55,928 nt of DNA from Agrobacterium larrymoorei. Lineage in GTDB: Bacteria > Pseudomonadota > Alphaproteobacteria > Rhizobiales > Rhizobiaceae. Location: positions 1 through 55,928 of the forward strand of contig NZ_JAAMFB010000020.1 in NCBI RefSeq assembly GCF_013322225.1, written 5' to 3'. Position numbers and translations under genes: made by a program. The first letter of the stretch is position 1. The number at the start of each line of letters is the position of its first letter. This document shows positions 19,639-29,057 of this stretch, piece by piece. The notes under the pieces are model-generated. The model worked only from the letters and a program-made list of their open reading frames with translations, was not told the origin of the DNA and made no database searches.

Positions 19639-20679
19639 TTAGAGTTCCCGGACCCGCTGCCTGCGGACGATCCAGATGAAGAAGGGTGCTCCGATCAGCG
19701 CCGTGACGATGCCGACGTCGAGTTCGGCCGGGCGGGCGATCATGCGCCCGACGATATCCGAAGCCAGCAGGAGACATGCACCGCTGATGGCTGATAAAGG
19801 CAGGAGCCAGCGATGATCGACGCCAACCAGAATGCGGCAGAGGTGCGGAACGACAAGCCCCACGAAGCCTATCGGCCCGCAAATCGCGGTCGTCGCGCCG
19901 CATAATACGATTGCACCGAAAGCGGCCACGGCGCGAGCCATGGCAACCCGTTCACCTAGTCCCGCGGCAAGTTCGTCTCCTAAAGCGAGGGAGTTGAGTT
20001 TTCTGGCGGAAAGGAGGCTGACGATGAAACCCACGGCGAGAAACGGCAGGACGTAATACATACGCTCGAATGTCGCGCCGCCGACGCCGCCGATTTGCCA
20101 GGACCTTATGCCACCTGCAATGTCGTTACGGGGTAGCACGACGGCTATGACCAGCGACGCGAAAGCAACTGAGGTTGCTGCTCCGGCAAGAGCGAGTTTC
20201 AACGGTGTTGCACCGCCGCGACCGAGAGATCCTATGGTGTAGACGAAAACGGCCGTGCTGCCAGCGCCTAAAATGGCTGCCCAGATGTAAGCGCTCGCTG
20301 AAGCGATGCCGAACCAGACGATCCCGATGACCACTGCAAGCGATGCACCCATATTTACGCCCAGAATGCCGGGATCGGCCAGCGGATTGCGCGTGATGCC
20401 CTGCATAATCGCGCCGGAAAGTCCGAGTGCTGCGCCAGCGAGGATTGCAAGAATGGTCCGTGGAATGCGCACCGCCACAGCTGCCTGCTCGATTGTCTCC
20501 ATCCTGCCCTGCAAGGCAGAGATAATGTCGGCGAAGCTGACATTGCGTGTTCCTGTGGCGATGGACATGGCGGTCATTAAGCCGAGAACGGCGATAAGCC
20601 CCAGCAACCATCCGAACCGCACAGCATCACGATCGGCTGCAACGCGCATGGGGCGAGACGGTTGGCTTCCAGAATGCAT
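19639..20679 (-). CDS. Ferric-siderophore ABC transporter permease, FecCD family (first)
   Basis: A 346-residue permease, paralogous to the next gene. RIPRTILAILAGAALGLSGAIMQ, NPLADPGILGVNMGAS and CGPIGFVGLVVPHLCRILVG are the standard FecCD landmarks. The ATG at 20679 shares one base with the stop codon of the binding-protein gene (TGATG), so translation is coupled; a TTG one codon earlier is a less likely start. It is the second gene of the uptake operon. Confidence 0.92.
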   Translation of the reverse strand: MHSGSQPSRPMRVAADRDAVRFGWLLGLIAVLGLMTAMSIATGTRNVSFADIISALQGRMETIEQAAVAVRIPRTILAILAGAALGLSGAIMQGITRNPLADPGILGVNMGASLAVVIGIVWFGIASASAYIWAAILGAGSTAVFVYTIGSLGRGGATPLKLALAGAATSVAFASLVIAVVLPRNDIAGGIRSWQIGGVGGATFERMYYVLPFLAVGFIVSLLSARKLNSLALGDELAAGLGERVAMARAVAAFGAIVLCGATTAICGPIGFVGLVVPHLCRILVGVDHRWLLPLSAISGACLLLASDIVGRMIARPAELDVGIVTALIGAPFFIWIVRRQRVREL

Positions 20680-21674
20680 CAAGGCTGTCCGGTCGATTTC
20701 TTGACAGCTTTTGAAAGCAGTTCGACATAATCGCCGAGGACCCAGGAAATAGACAATGGCGTGGGGTTCGCGGCGGTGCCTACGGGATTGCGCCCGAGCA
20801 TGACGATGGAATCGTGCTGGACCGCAGGCATTTTTGACAGCAGAGGATCGGCGCGAACGGCATCGAGCAACTCCTGTCCGCCGTAGGTGACGATGATATC
20901 GACATCATCGAAAGTATCTACGCGCTCCGCGCTGACGGCTGATGCGAACTGGCCCAGCTTGGTCGCCTCCAGAACGCTTTTGGGAGATTTCAGCCCAAGA
21001 TCGGCGAAGAACCTGACACGGCTGTCGTTACCCGTGTAGAAATTGACGATGCTGAGGTTGGTCGTGTCCAGATGCGTCACGAACATGGCAGTTTTGCCTT
21101 TGAGATCGGGATGGGCAGCGGCAACCTCTGCCATTTCACTCTCGATCTTTTTGATCAGTGCCTCACCTTTTTCCGCCTCTCCCATGCCTAAGCTGTTGAG
21201 ACGGATCATATCCCGCCAGTCAGTGGCCCAAGGAGATTCCGGATAGGCGACAACGGGCGCGATCTGGCTGAGTGTGTCGTAGTCTGCCTGGCTGAGGCCG
21301 GAATATGCCGCGAGAATGACATCCGGTTCGGTTGCTGCAACCGCTTCGAAGTCGATGCCGTCGCCTTCGTCGAAAAGCACGGGTTTTTCCGCGCCAAGCG
21401 CCTTCAACTTGTCGCTGACCCACGGCAGAAGCCCATCCCCATCGTCGTCGCCAAAATTGGCTGCCGCCATCCCGACCGGCACGACCCCAAGTGCCAGGGG
21501 AACCTCGTGATTGGCCCAGGCGACAGTCGCAACCCGCAACGGCTTCTTCTCGATCGTGCTTGTGCCAAATGCGTGGTTGATAACGATTGGATATGTCGTT
21601 TCCGCAGCCGCATTGGCGAATACTAGCAACAACCCTGCAAGAAGGGACAACAGGGTCGGGATGAAGCGGTTCAT
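20679..21674 (-). CDS. Ferric-siderophore-binding periplasmic protein
   Basis: A 331-residue class III (FepB/FhuD-like) binding protein. The signal peptide is residues 1 to about 24 (FIPTLLSLLAGLLLVFANAAA) and has no lipobox, so the protein is free in the periplasm. The mature part has the PBP fold landmarks KKPLRVATVAWANHEVPLALGV, the long inter-lobe region and EPDVILAAYSGLSQADYDTLSQIAPVVAY. I start at ATG 21674 where the signal peptide begins; sixteen codons upstream are charged and not needed. It leads the operon binding protein-permease-permease-ATPase-sodB and is divergent from the receptor gene. Confidence 0.9.
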   Translation of the reverse strand: MNRFIPTLLSLLAGLLLVFANAAAETTYPIVINHAFGTSTIEKKPLRVATVAWANHEVPLALGVVPVGMAAANFGDDDGDGLLPWVSDKLKALGAEKPVLFDEGDGIDFEAVAATEPDVILAAYSGLSQADYDTLSQIAPVVAYPESPWATDWRDMIRLNSLGMGEAEKGEALIKKIESEMAEVAAAHPDLKGKTAMFVTHLDTTNLSIVNFYTGNDSRVRFFADLGLKSPKSVLEATKLGQFASAVSAERVDTFDDVDIIVTYGGQELLDAVRADPLLSKMPAVQHDSIVMLGRNPVGTAANPTPLSISWVLGDYVELLSKAVKKSTGQP

Positions 21675-21978
21675 GGGCACGCTTTCTGGATGTTTAAAGT
21701 TGACCTCAACTCTCAGCTTCACTCATCCGGGTCAAGTCCGATGTCGCTTTCAGATCGTTATGGACGCGAAGTTTCCGTGGTTTCGTACAAAACCGTGGAA
21801 AAATACAATACCGGACAAAGTTTCTCAAGTTATACGCGATCAACTGCGCTTCGCTCATTGCATGGGAAGGAGAGGGGAATTTATCCTCATCCAAATGGCA
21901 AGCGCGGATCATCTTTGAAGGCTGGCATGGGCCGTTTCACACGGTTCTCACAGCGGCAATCTGCATCTGGATCGTGAA
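21675..21978. promoter_or_regulatory. Divergent control region of the siderophore uptake genes
   Basis: This 304-base stretch separates the binding-protein gene from the receptor gene and must hold both promoters. It contains GTTGA-CC-TCAAC, a 5-2-5 palindrome at 21699-21710, and within it TGACCTCAACTCTCA (21701-21715), which has the TGA-N9-TCA form of the iron-responsive operator described for RirA regulation in rhizobia. Such a short pattern can arise by chance. No coding sequence is convincing here. Confidence 0.45.
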
Positions 21979-24099
21979 ATGATACTCAAGACACCTGAAG
22001 AACAGCGCAATGATAAGCAGCGCAGCTATCGCGACGCGATTCTGCTTGGCTGCACAGCTCTCGTCGGTTTTGCCCCTATTCAGGTTTCGGCGCAGCAGGC
22101 ACAATCGAATGGTTCGACCGTTCTGGAAACGATTGTCGTGCAGGGCAGCGGCACGGATAATGACGAAAGATCGATTGTTACGCGACAGACGACGGGTGCC
22201 GGTAAGATGCCTGGTGAAATCCTGACGACACCCGCCTCGGTTTCCGTGATCACGGCCAAGGAAATCAAGGAGCGTGCCGCGACGAGCGTTGAACAAGTGG
22301 TTCAGTACACCGCTGGCGTCGTTACTGATTTTTATGGCTCTGACGACCGCTGGGATTTTTTCGATATTCGCGGCTTTAACCCTTATACCTATCGTGATGG
22401 TCTCGCGATCGGCAGGACGTTTGGGGGAGTTCGGGAGGAGCCTTATGCGTTCGAACGCATTGAGGTCCTCAAGGGAAGCAGTTCCGGCAGCTTTGGGTCA
22501 GCGGAGCCGGGCGGGGCAGTCAACTATGTAACGAAATTGCCGAAAAGCGAGCGATTTGGCGAAGCCTATGTGACTGGCGGGTCGTTCAATCACAAGGAAG
22601 TTGGACTGGATTTCGGTGACAACATTACCGAAGACGATACGCTTTCCTATCGACTGACTGGAAAGTTCCAAGATGCAGATGCCGAATACGATTACTCGAA
22701 GGACAACGAAAAGTTCATCATGGGCGGCCTGACATGGCGACCTACCGATCTGACGAGCCTGTCTTTCGTGTTCGATCACCTCAATAAGGATGGTGTTCCT
22801 GGTAGTGGCGGCCATCCCTTCGGCTCGGACTTCGATAGAAGCAAATTTTTCGGTGAGCCGGACTATTATTTCAACGATACGAATCGCAACACTTACAGCC
22901 TCATGTTCGACCACGATTTTGGTAATGGTCTGAGCTTTGGCTCGAATGCGCGATATGCGAAGACGAAAACCGGATTTGGCGGCACTTTTCTTGGCCTGAC
23001 AAATGCGCCCGGCGCGAACCCTCTTAATCGCTACTACTTCGGCAGCGGGAAATCTTCAGAACAGTTCGTCATCGACGCCAACCTAATTTATGAGAAAAGC
23101 TTCGAAAATGTCGAAAGCCGGTCGCTTGTGGGCGTCGAATATAACAACTTCAAATCCAAGGAAAGTAGCCTGTATCTCAATGCGCCTCAGATAGACGCTA
23201 CGAACCCTGTTTATTCTGGTGGGCCCGGCGCTGGACTAACACCCGGCAATGGCAATGATCAGGTAACAAAGGCGATTTATCTTCAAGAGGATTTGGTTTT
23301 TTGGGATAGGTTGACCGTAAGCCTTGGTCTGCGTAACGACTGGCTTGATCTAAGCCAAACTGCTTTGTCTTCCGGTGCGCGGACTTCCGAAAACCATAGT
23401 GAATTCAGCAAAAAAATCGGCGTTAGCTATAAGATAACCGAGGAACTTGCAGCCTTTGCAAGTTACTCGGAGTCGGTAGCGCCCCCTGCTGTTGGCAACG
23501 AACCGACGACCGGAAAGCAGTATGAAGTTGGTGTAAAGTACCAGCCGGATGCTTTGCCAGCGACATTCACAGCGTCGCTGTATGATCTGACCAAAGAAAA
23601 CTTCTCCGTCTATGACTCCATGTATGTGACTTATGTCCCGACGACTGTAGAAAAAATTCGCCATCGTGGACTGGAGCTTGAGGCAAAGGCGGAGTTGACG
23701 GACAACATCGATCTGGTTGCGGCCTACAGCTACATCGACTCCAATATTGATGAACCGGGTGGTGTAAACAATGGCCACAGGCTGATGCGTGTTCCAAAGC
23801 ATCTGGCGTCTGTTTGGACAACCTATACCCTTCAAGGTGAAGGCGCACGCGGTGACATGACGTTCGGTCTCGGTGCACGCTACACGGATAACTATTTTAC
23901 CAATCTTGCGAACACGCTTACATCAGAAAGCGCAATCTTGTTCGACGCTGCATTCTCCTACAAGATCAAGGAGAACACGACGCTCCAACTCAATGCCAGC
24001 AATCTGTTTGATGAAAAGCACATCGCCAACCAGGATGGCGGGGGCCAGTATTACAATCCGGGCCGGGCGATTTATGCAACCCTGCGCCAAACCTGGTGA
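21979..24099 (+). CDS. TonB-dependent ferric-siderophore receptor
   Basis: A 706-residue outer-membrane receptor. A signal-like segment (AILLGCTALVGFAPIQVSA) is preceded by an unusually long charged N-terminus of about 18 residues. The TonB box is LETIVVQG near 48-55. The plug domain (about 75-190) shows TPASVSVITAKEI, DIRGFNPYTYRDGL and RIEVLKGSSSGSFGSAEPGGAVNYVTKLP, the hydroxamate-siderophore (FhuA/FoxA) pattern. The beta-barrel follows and ends in an aromatic residue (TLRQTW) after NLFDEKH. It is divergent from the ABC uptake operon and convergent with an AraC regulator. A hydroxamate such as ferrichrome or ferrioxamine is a reasonable guess only. Confidence 0.95.
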   Translation: MILKTPEEQRNDKQRSYRDAILLGCTALVGFAPIQVSAQQAQSNGSTVLETIVVQGSGTDNDERSIVTRQTTGAGKMPGEILTTPASVSVITAKEIKERAATSVEQVVQYTAGVVTDFYGSDDRWDFFDIRGFNPYTYRDGLAIGRTFGGVREEPYAFERIEVLKGSSSGSFGSAEPGGAVNYVTKLPKSERFGEAYVTGGSFNHKEVGLDFGDNITEDDTLSYRLTGKFQDADAEYDYSKDNEKFIMGGLTWRPTDLTSLSFVFDHLNKDGVPGSGGHPFGSDFDRSKFFGEPDYYFNDTNRNTYSLMFDHDFGNGLSFGSNARYAKTKTGFGGTFLGLTNAPGANPLNRYYFGSGKSSEQFVIDANLIYEKSFENVESRSLVGVEYNNFKSKESSLYLNAPQIDATNPVYSGGPGAGLTPGNGNDQVTKAIYLQEDLVFWDRLTVSLGLRNDWLDLSQTALSSGARTSENHSEFSKKIGVSYKITEELAAFASYSESVAPPAVGNEPTTGKQYEVGVKYQPDALPATFTASLYDLTKENFSVYDSMYVTYVPTTVEKIRHRGLELEAKAELTDNIDLVAAYSYIDSNIDEPGGVNNGHRLMRVPKHLASVWTTYTLQGEGARGDMTFGLGARYTDNYFTNLANTLTSESAILFDAAFSYKIKENTTLQLNASNLFDEKHIANQDGGGQYYNPGRAIYATLRQTW

Positions 24100-24135
24100 G
24101 GTTTCATTCCATCCATCGAACAGGGTGGGAGTTTC

Positions 24136-25059
24136 TCAGCGACCTACGGTGCGTAAACGACGCCAGGATGCCGGAGTGTCTCCGGCAATCTGGCGGAATG
24201 CTTTCGTCAGGTGTGCCTGATCCGAAAAGCCCAATTGCGCCGCTATTTCTGCAACGGCCAGATCGCTTTCGGCCAGAAGCTTCTGGGCAAGTTCGATCCG
24301 TTTGCCAAGTTGCCACTGCAATGGGGTCTTACCGGTTGTCTGCTTGAAGACGTTGGCGAACCAACTTTCCGACAAACCAACTGTTGCGGCCATCTCCCCG
24401 ACAGTCATCTTGAAGTCGCCGCACGCGTTGATGGACGCCATGAGCCTGTTCATCTGCGCCTGTGTGAGGCGGCTATTGATCTGCTCCTGCTCTTCGCCTT
24501 TGATGTCCAGCAATCCGGCAACAATGCTGCCGACAAGACTTTCCGCAAAGGCGGGGTGTTTGGACGGTGCCGAAATTTCCGCTACCAGCAGGCTTGCAAG
24601 CGTTTCAATCGCCGTCACCTCCTCGACTTCGACTGGACGGCGTATCGCGGCCGTTGCCGAGGATGCGCCGACATGACCGGTAAGAAACCGGACCAACCGG
24701 TCTTTGTGAAGATGAAGATCGAGGTGAGAAAAACGATGCGAAGTATCGAACCGCGTCCATAATGGCATACCGGCAGGTACATAGACCACACGTGTCATCG
24801 GGCGATACCGCTCTGCCGCACCGTTGTCCTGATTGGTCATTCGGATGTGCGCGGAGACGTCATTGAAGAATATGACGATCCGGGGATCTGGTGACAGGTA
24901 GTAGCCCGTTGCCCCTGATTGCCCTTCGGCATCCCAGAACACGCTCATCACGCCGTCCAGCCCACGCCATTTGGCGGGCTGTAGAGCCCGGATGCCGGTC
25001 GTGTAGCTGGTCATGGAATGGAGATAGGTCATCGGCATTCTGCGTGAGCGGATGCCCAT
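24136..25059 (-). CDS. AraC-family regulator, probably of siderophore uptake
   Basis: A 307-residue regulator. The N-terminal half (about 30-170) is a cupin-like sensing domain; the C-terminal 100 residues hold two helix-turn-helix motifs (MTVGEMAATVGLSESWFANVFKQTTGKTPLQW and VAEIAAQLGFSDQAHLTKAFRQ). It lies 36 bases past the receptor stop, in the opposite direction. AraC proteins next to receptors often sense the ferric siderophore and activate uptake, so this is the likely role by position. The start is uncertain: ATG at 25059, 25038, 25032 and 25014 are all in frame and none has a good ribosome site. Confidence 0.88.
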   Translation of the reverse strand: MGIRSRRMPMTYLHSMTSYTTGIRALQPAKWRGLDGVMSVFWDAEGQSGATGYYLSPDPRIVIFFNDVSAHIRMTNQDNGAAERYRPMTRVVYVPAGMPLWTRFDTSHRFSHLDLHLHKDRLVRFLTGHVGASSATAAIRRPVEVEEVTAIETLASLLVAEISAPSKHPAFAESLVGSIVAGLLDIKGEEQEQINSRLTQAQMNRLMASINACGDFKMTVGEMAATVGLSESWFANVFKQTTGKTPLQWQLGKRIELAQKLLAESDLAVAEIAAQLGFSDQAHLTKAFRQIAGDTPASWRRLRTVGR

Positions 25060-25209
25060 CGGTTCAGCGCAAAGACTAGCTGCCGGAGAAACCGGGCAAG
25101 AGTGTCGTCTGCGAAGATTGTACCAAGGGCGAAAGGAGTATTATGACAAACTTAATCATATTTTTCCTATCGCGCAAGATGCTAGGTATTTTGCCGGTTT
25201 TCTAACACG

Positions 25210-26406
25210 TTACCGACGTTTGGGCAGCTTCGGCAGCAACACCGTCAACAGGCCGAGAAGCGGCATGTACGAACTGATGCGGTAAACGAATTCAATGCCT
25301 TCCCGGTCGGCAAAGATGCCGAGAACGGCAGCGCCAATACCGCCAAAACCAAAAGCGAAGCCGAAGAACAGGCCGGCGATCAGTCCGACTCGACCCGGCA
25401 CCAGTTCCTGCGCAAAGACGACGATTGCTGAAAAGGCGGAAGAGAAGATGAAGCCGATCAGAACGACGAGGACGGATGTCCAGAACAGGTTGGCATAGGG
25501 CAGCAAAAGCGCGAAAGGAATGACGCCGAGAATTGAGAACCAGATTACCACGCGAGAGCCGTAACGATCTCCGATAGGTCCGCCAAAGAAAACGCCAGCG
25601 GCAGAGGCTCCGAGAAACAGGAACAGGAGAACCTGCGCATGCTGGACGGACAGGCCAAACTTCTCGATGGTGAAGAAGGTGAAGTAGCTGGAGATGCTGG
25701 CGAGATAGGCGTTCTTCGTTGCGGTCAGAACGATCAAAACGGCAAGGGTCGTCATGACCTTGCTGCGCGGCAACGGAAAAGCCTTGCTGACCGGTGCGCG
25801 GCCAACGGTGCTGCGGCGGTGGCGGCTGTACCAGACGCTGACCCATGACAGAACAGCAAAGCCCGCCAGAGCAATCAGCGAGAACCAGCTGAGGCTTTCC
25901 TGTCCGCGTGGAATGACGATAAAGGCGGCGAGCAACGGCCCGATTGCGGTGCCGGTATTGCCTCCAACCTGGAAGAAAGACTGTGCCAGGCCATGCCGCC
26001 CGCCGGATGCCACACGCGCAACACGCGATGCTTCCGGGTGGAAAATGGCCGAGCCGATGCCAATGAGACATGCGCCAATAATCAGGATCGGGAAGCTGTG
26101 TGCGAAGGCGAGCGTCAGAAGGCCGGTGCAGGTGGACAGCATCGCGACCGGCAGGGAGAATGGCATGGGCCACTTATCTGTCGCAATGCCGACCGCTGGC
26201 TGTAACAGTGACGCCGTTACCTGAAAGGCGAAGGTGAGAAGGCCGATCTGCATGAAATCGAGCGAGTAATTGGCCTTCAGCAAAGGATAGAGCGAGGTCA
26301 GCAGCGATTGCATGATGTCGTTGAGCATATGGCAAAAGCTGGCGGCAGCGATGATGGAAAAGGTCGTGACCTCCGGCTGGAAGCCGACATTGGTTACACG
26401 CGCCAT
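25210..26406 (-). CDS. fsr: MFS exporter, fosmidomycin-resistance (Fsr) type
   Basis: A 398-residue transporter with about twelve membrane helices. The beginning (CHMLNDIMQSLLTSLYPLLKANYSLDFMQIGLLTF), the loop GSAIFHPEASRVAR and FFQVGGNTGTAIGPLLAA are the recognisable marks of the Fsr group, which exports fosmidomycin in Escherichia coli; the natural substrate is usually unknown. I start at ATG 26406 with GGAG nine bases upstream, rather than fifteen codons earlier. It is a single gene between the AraC regulator and the peptide transporter operon, reading in the same direction as both. Confidence 0.88.
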   Translation of the reverse strand: MARVTNVGFQPEVTTFSIIAAASFCHMLNDIMQSLLTSLYPLLKANYSLDFMQIGLLTFAFQVTASLLQPAVGIATDKWPMPFSLPVAMLSTCTGLLTLAFAHSFPILIIGACLIGIGSAIFHPEASRVARVASGGRHGLAQSFFQVGGNTGTAIGPLLAAFIVIPRGQESLSWFSLIALAGFAVLSWVSVWYSRHRRSTVGRAPVSKAFPLPRSKVMTTLAVLIVLTATKNAYLASISSYFTFFTIEKFGLSVQHAQVLLFLFLGASAAGVFFGGPIGDRYGSRVVIWFSILGVIPFALLLPYANLFWTSVLVVLIGFIFSSAFSAIVVFAQELVPGRVGLIAGLFFGFAFGFGGIGAAVLGIFADREGIEFVYRISSYMPLLGLLTVLLPKLPKRR

Positions 26407-26508
26407 GATACTGATCTCCGGGTATTCTCTATAAAGATCAGTGCTTTTCACGCTTTAGGGCCGCGTATTCAAGGCCGAATGTCACGGTTTTGTGTATTTT
26501 AGGAGAAT

Positions 26509-26547
26509 AAAAAGCTCAAAGCCGGCGCTTTTGAGAGCGACGGCTTT
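26509..26547 (-). terminator. Terminator of the second peptide-type ABC operon
   Basis: AAAGCCGGCGCT at 26518-26529 pairs with AGCGACGGCTTT at 26536-26547 with one mismatch and a six-base loop. Read on the minus strand it is followed by GAGCTTTTTATT, so it would end the operon 25 bases after the last stop. Confidence 0.85.
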
Positions 26548-26571
26548 GTTTCTGTCCGTTCAGGCGTCCGC

Positions 26572-27333
26572 TTAAAGCGCGCCTTCATACTCCAGCGATG
26601 CGCCGATAAGCTCTCGTGCGTATGGATGCGTTGCCTTGTTGCCGGGAATGGCATCGCGCGGAAGGATTTCCGTCACTTCACCACGCAGCATCACGGCAAA
26701 GCGGTCGCACATGTGATCGACCACGGCCAGATCGTGGGTCACCATGATGTAGGTGAAGCCGCGTTCGTCGCGCAGACGCTGGAGCAGGTTAAGAATTTCG
26801 GCCTGAACCGAAACGTCGAGCGCGGAGGTTGGCTCATCGAGCAGAAGCAGCGATGGCTCCAGAACGAGCGCGCGGGCAATGGCCACACGCTGACGCTGAC
26901 CACCGGAAAGCTGATGCGGGAAACGGTCGAGGAAGGAAATCGGCAGGCCCACATCCGTGATCGCCTTCTTCATGCGATCTTCCTTGTCACCCAGCTTATG
27001 GATCGTCAGCGGTTCACTGAGAACCGTGCGAACGGACTGGCGTGGATGAAGCGATCCATAAGGGTCCTGAAACACCATCTGAAGCGTGCGGCAACGTTCG
27101 ATCAGCGGCATGTCGCGCACCGATTTCCCAGCGATCTTGACTTCGCCTTCCCAGATGTCCGTGAGCATGGAGACGCAACGCAGCACGGTGGATTTGCCCG
27201 AACCGGATTCGCCAACAAGGCCGAAACATTCGCCGGGCGCGACTGAGAACGACACGCTGGGCAGGACTTTTACTGCGGCAGGGCCTTCCCCGAAGGTGAT
27301 CGACAGATCTTTGATATCGACGGAAACTGACAT
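26572..27333 (-). CDS. Oligopeptide-type ABC transporter ATP-binding protein (OppF-like)
   Basis: A 253-residue ATPase with Walker [10 protein letters not shown], a Q-loop in FQDPYGSLHPRQ, signature LSGGQRQRVAIARAL and Walker B LLLLDEPTSALD, ending with HPYARELIGAS as in OppF/DppF relatives. The start ATG 27333 shares one base with the previous stop (TGATG) and has GGAGGAGA upstream; a frame seven codons longer is less likely. It is the last gene of oppB-C-D-F type unit. The sequence is clearly different from DppF in the same window, so this is a separate transporter. Confidence 0.9.
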   Translation of the reverse strand: MSVSVDIKDLSITFGEGPAAVKVLPSVSFSVAPGECFGLVGESGSGKSTVLRCVSMLTDIWEGEVKIAGKSVRDMPLIERCRTLQMVFQDPYGSLHPRQSVRTVLSEPLTIHKLGDKEDRMKKAITDVGLPISFLDRFPHQLSGGQRQRVAIARALVLEPSLLLLDEPTSALDVSVQAEILNLLQRLRDERGFTYIMVTHDLAVVDHMCDRFAVMLRGEVTEILPRDAIPGNKATHPYARELIGASLEYEGAL

Positions 27334-28169
27334 CAGACTTTCTCCTCCAGCCATTCGGGACGGCGGTCGAGTACGGCGAGCGGCGCACGGGTGCCACCGA
27401 TGCGTGGCTGTGCAGCCAGCAGGCCGCGCGTGTAGGGATGCTGCGCCTTGTCGAGTTCTTTCGCGGAGAGGGTTTCAACAACCTGACCCGCATACATGAT
27501 CAGCACGCGATCACAGAAATTGCGCACGAGGTTCAAGTCATGGCTGATCATGATGAGGCCGATGCCGCGATTGCGCACAAGATCATCCAGAATATTGAGA
27601 ACCTGCAAACGCACGGTCACATCGAGCGCCGATGTCGGTTCGTCGGCAATGACGAGATCGGGATCGGCAAGAAGCATCATGGCGATCATGACACGCTGAC
27701 CCATGCCACCGGAAATCTCATGCGGATATTGGTTGAAGACCCGCTCCGGATCGCGAATTTTAACCGCTTCCAGCATGGCGATGGCTTTCGCCTTCGCTTC
27801 GCTCTTCGGGCAGCTGAAGTGGCGGAGATAAGTTTCCGCAACCTGATCCCCAACTTTCTTGATGGGGTTGAGCGAGAACTTCGGATCCTGAAGGATCATG
27901 GACATGCGGCGCCCGCGAACCTTGAGCATCTGCTTTTCCGTCAGCGACAGAAGCTCTGTATCTTCGAAGCGAAGCGTATCGGCAGTAATCGTCGCACCGG
28001 GAAGAAGGCGTAGCAGCGCCCGTCCCACCGTCGATTTGCCGGAGCCGCTTTCGCCGACAATGCCGAGACGTTCACGGCCAAGCGTGAAGGAAACACCGCG
28101 CACGGCATCCACAGGCGAGCCGCCATAGCGGATGCGGAGATTTTTGACGTCGAGGATCGACTGTTCCAT
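27333..28169 (-). CDS. Oligopeptide-type ABC transporter ATP-binding protein (OppD-like)
   Basis: A 278-residue ATPase, partner of the OppF-like protein. Walker [10 protein letters not shown] is near residues 39-47, the Q-loop region is LQDPKFSLNPIKKVG, the signature SGGMGQRVMIAMML has Gly where many relatives have Arg, and Walker B is LVIADEPTSALD. The HPYTRGLLAAQP segment near the end is typical of the subfamily. It starts three bases after the permease gene ends. Confidence 0.9.
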   Translation of the reverse strand: MEQSILDVKNLRIRYGGSPVDAVRGVSFTLGRERLGIVGESGSGKSTVGRALLRLLPGATITADTLRFEDTELLSLTEKQMLKVRGRRMSMILQDPKFSLNPIKKVGDQVAETYLRHFSCPKSEAKAKAIAMLEAVKIRDPERVFNQYPHEISGGMGQRVMIAMMLLADPDLVIADEPTSALDVTVRLQVLNILDDLVRNRGIGLIMISHDLNLVRNFCDRVLIMYAGQVVETLSAKELDKAQHPYTRGLLAAQPRIGGTRAPLAVLDRRPEWLEEKV

Positions 28170-28172
28170 GGC

Positions 28173-29057
28173 TTATCTCCGGTTCATCTGTTTCGGATCG
28201 AGCGCATCGCGCAGACCATCGCCCAGCAGGTTGAATGCGAGACTGACGGAAAGGATCGCAACGCCGGGGAAGGTGACGAGCCACCAGTTGTCCAGCATGT
28301 AGCGTCTGCCGGTCGCAATCATCGCACCCCATTCCGGCAGCGGCGGCTGTGCGCCTAGGCCGAGGAAGCCGAGGCCTGCTGCGGTCAGAATAACAGTCGC
28401 CATGTTCAATGTCAGACGGATCAAGACCGAAGGCAGGCACATGGGCATGATCGACTTGACGATGATGCGTGTCGAGGATGCGCCCTGAAGCCGTGCGGCG
28501 GCAATATAATCCGCATTGCGGAACGTCATGGCCTCAGCGCGGGCTAGACGCGCAATCGGCGGCCAGGAGGTGAGCGCGATGGCGATGATCGCGTTGTTGA
28601 GGCTCGGCCCCAGCGCCGCAACGAAGGCGAGCGACAGGATGAGGCTCGGGAACGACAGGAAGATATCGGTGATGCGCATCATGACCGTATCGAACTTGCC
28701 ACCAAGATAACCGGACGCGGTGCCGATGATGAGGCCGATCGGTCCGACCACGATCGAGACGAGGAAGATGATCGTCAACGTGATGCGCGCGCCATAGACG
28801 AGCCGGCTGAAGATATCGCGGCCTAGCTCGTCCGTGCCGAACCAGTGGCCGTTGCCCGGTGCCTGAAGCGTATTCGTCAGGCTTTGCACATAGGGATCGT
28901 GTGTGGCGATTAACGGCGCGAAAATAGCGGTGATGATCAACAGCAACAGAACGGCCAGACCGAAAGTGGACGTCGGGCTTTTCAGCAGGAACAGCACGAT
29001 GTTCTTCAGGGCATTCAGCGAAGCCGGAAGGCGGATTGTTTCGGTTTTCGCAGTCAT
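28173..29057 (-). CDS. Oligopeptide-type ABC transporter permease (OppC-like)
   Basis: A 294-residue inner-membrane permease with an N-terminal helix near 30-50, the segment THDPYVQSL...GTDELGRDIFSRLVYGAR that marks OppC/DppC proteins, a BPD_transp domain with coupling loop DYIAAARLQGASSTRIIVKS, and the C-terminal FNLLGDGLRDALDPKQ. The start shares its first base with the stop of the OppB-like gene. It forms the membrane channel with that partner. Confidence 0.92.
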   Translation of the reverse strand: MTAKTETIRLPASLNALKNIVLFLLKSPTSTFGLAVLLLLIITAIFAPLIATHDPYVQSLTNTLQAPGNGHWFGTDELGRDIFSRLVYGARITLTIIFLVSIVVGPIGLIIGTASGYLGGKFDTVMMRITDIFLSFPSLILSLAFVAALGPSLNNAIIAIALTSWPPIARLARAEAMTFRNADYIAAARLQGASSTRIIVKSIMPMCLPSVLIRLTLNMATVILTAAGLGFLGLGAQPPLPEWGAMIATGRRYMLDNWWLVTFPGVAILSVSLAFNLLGDGLRDALDPKQMNRR

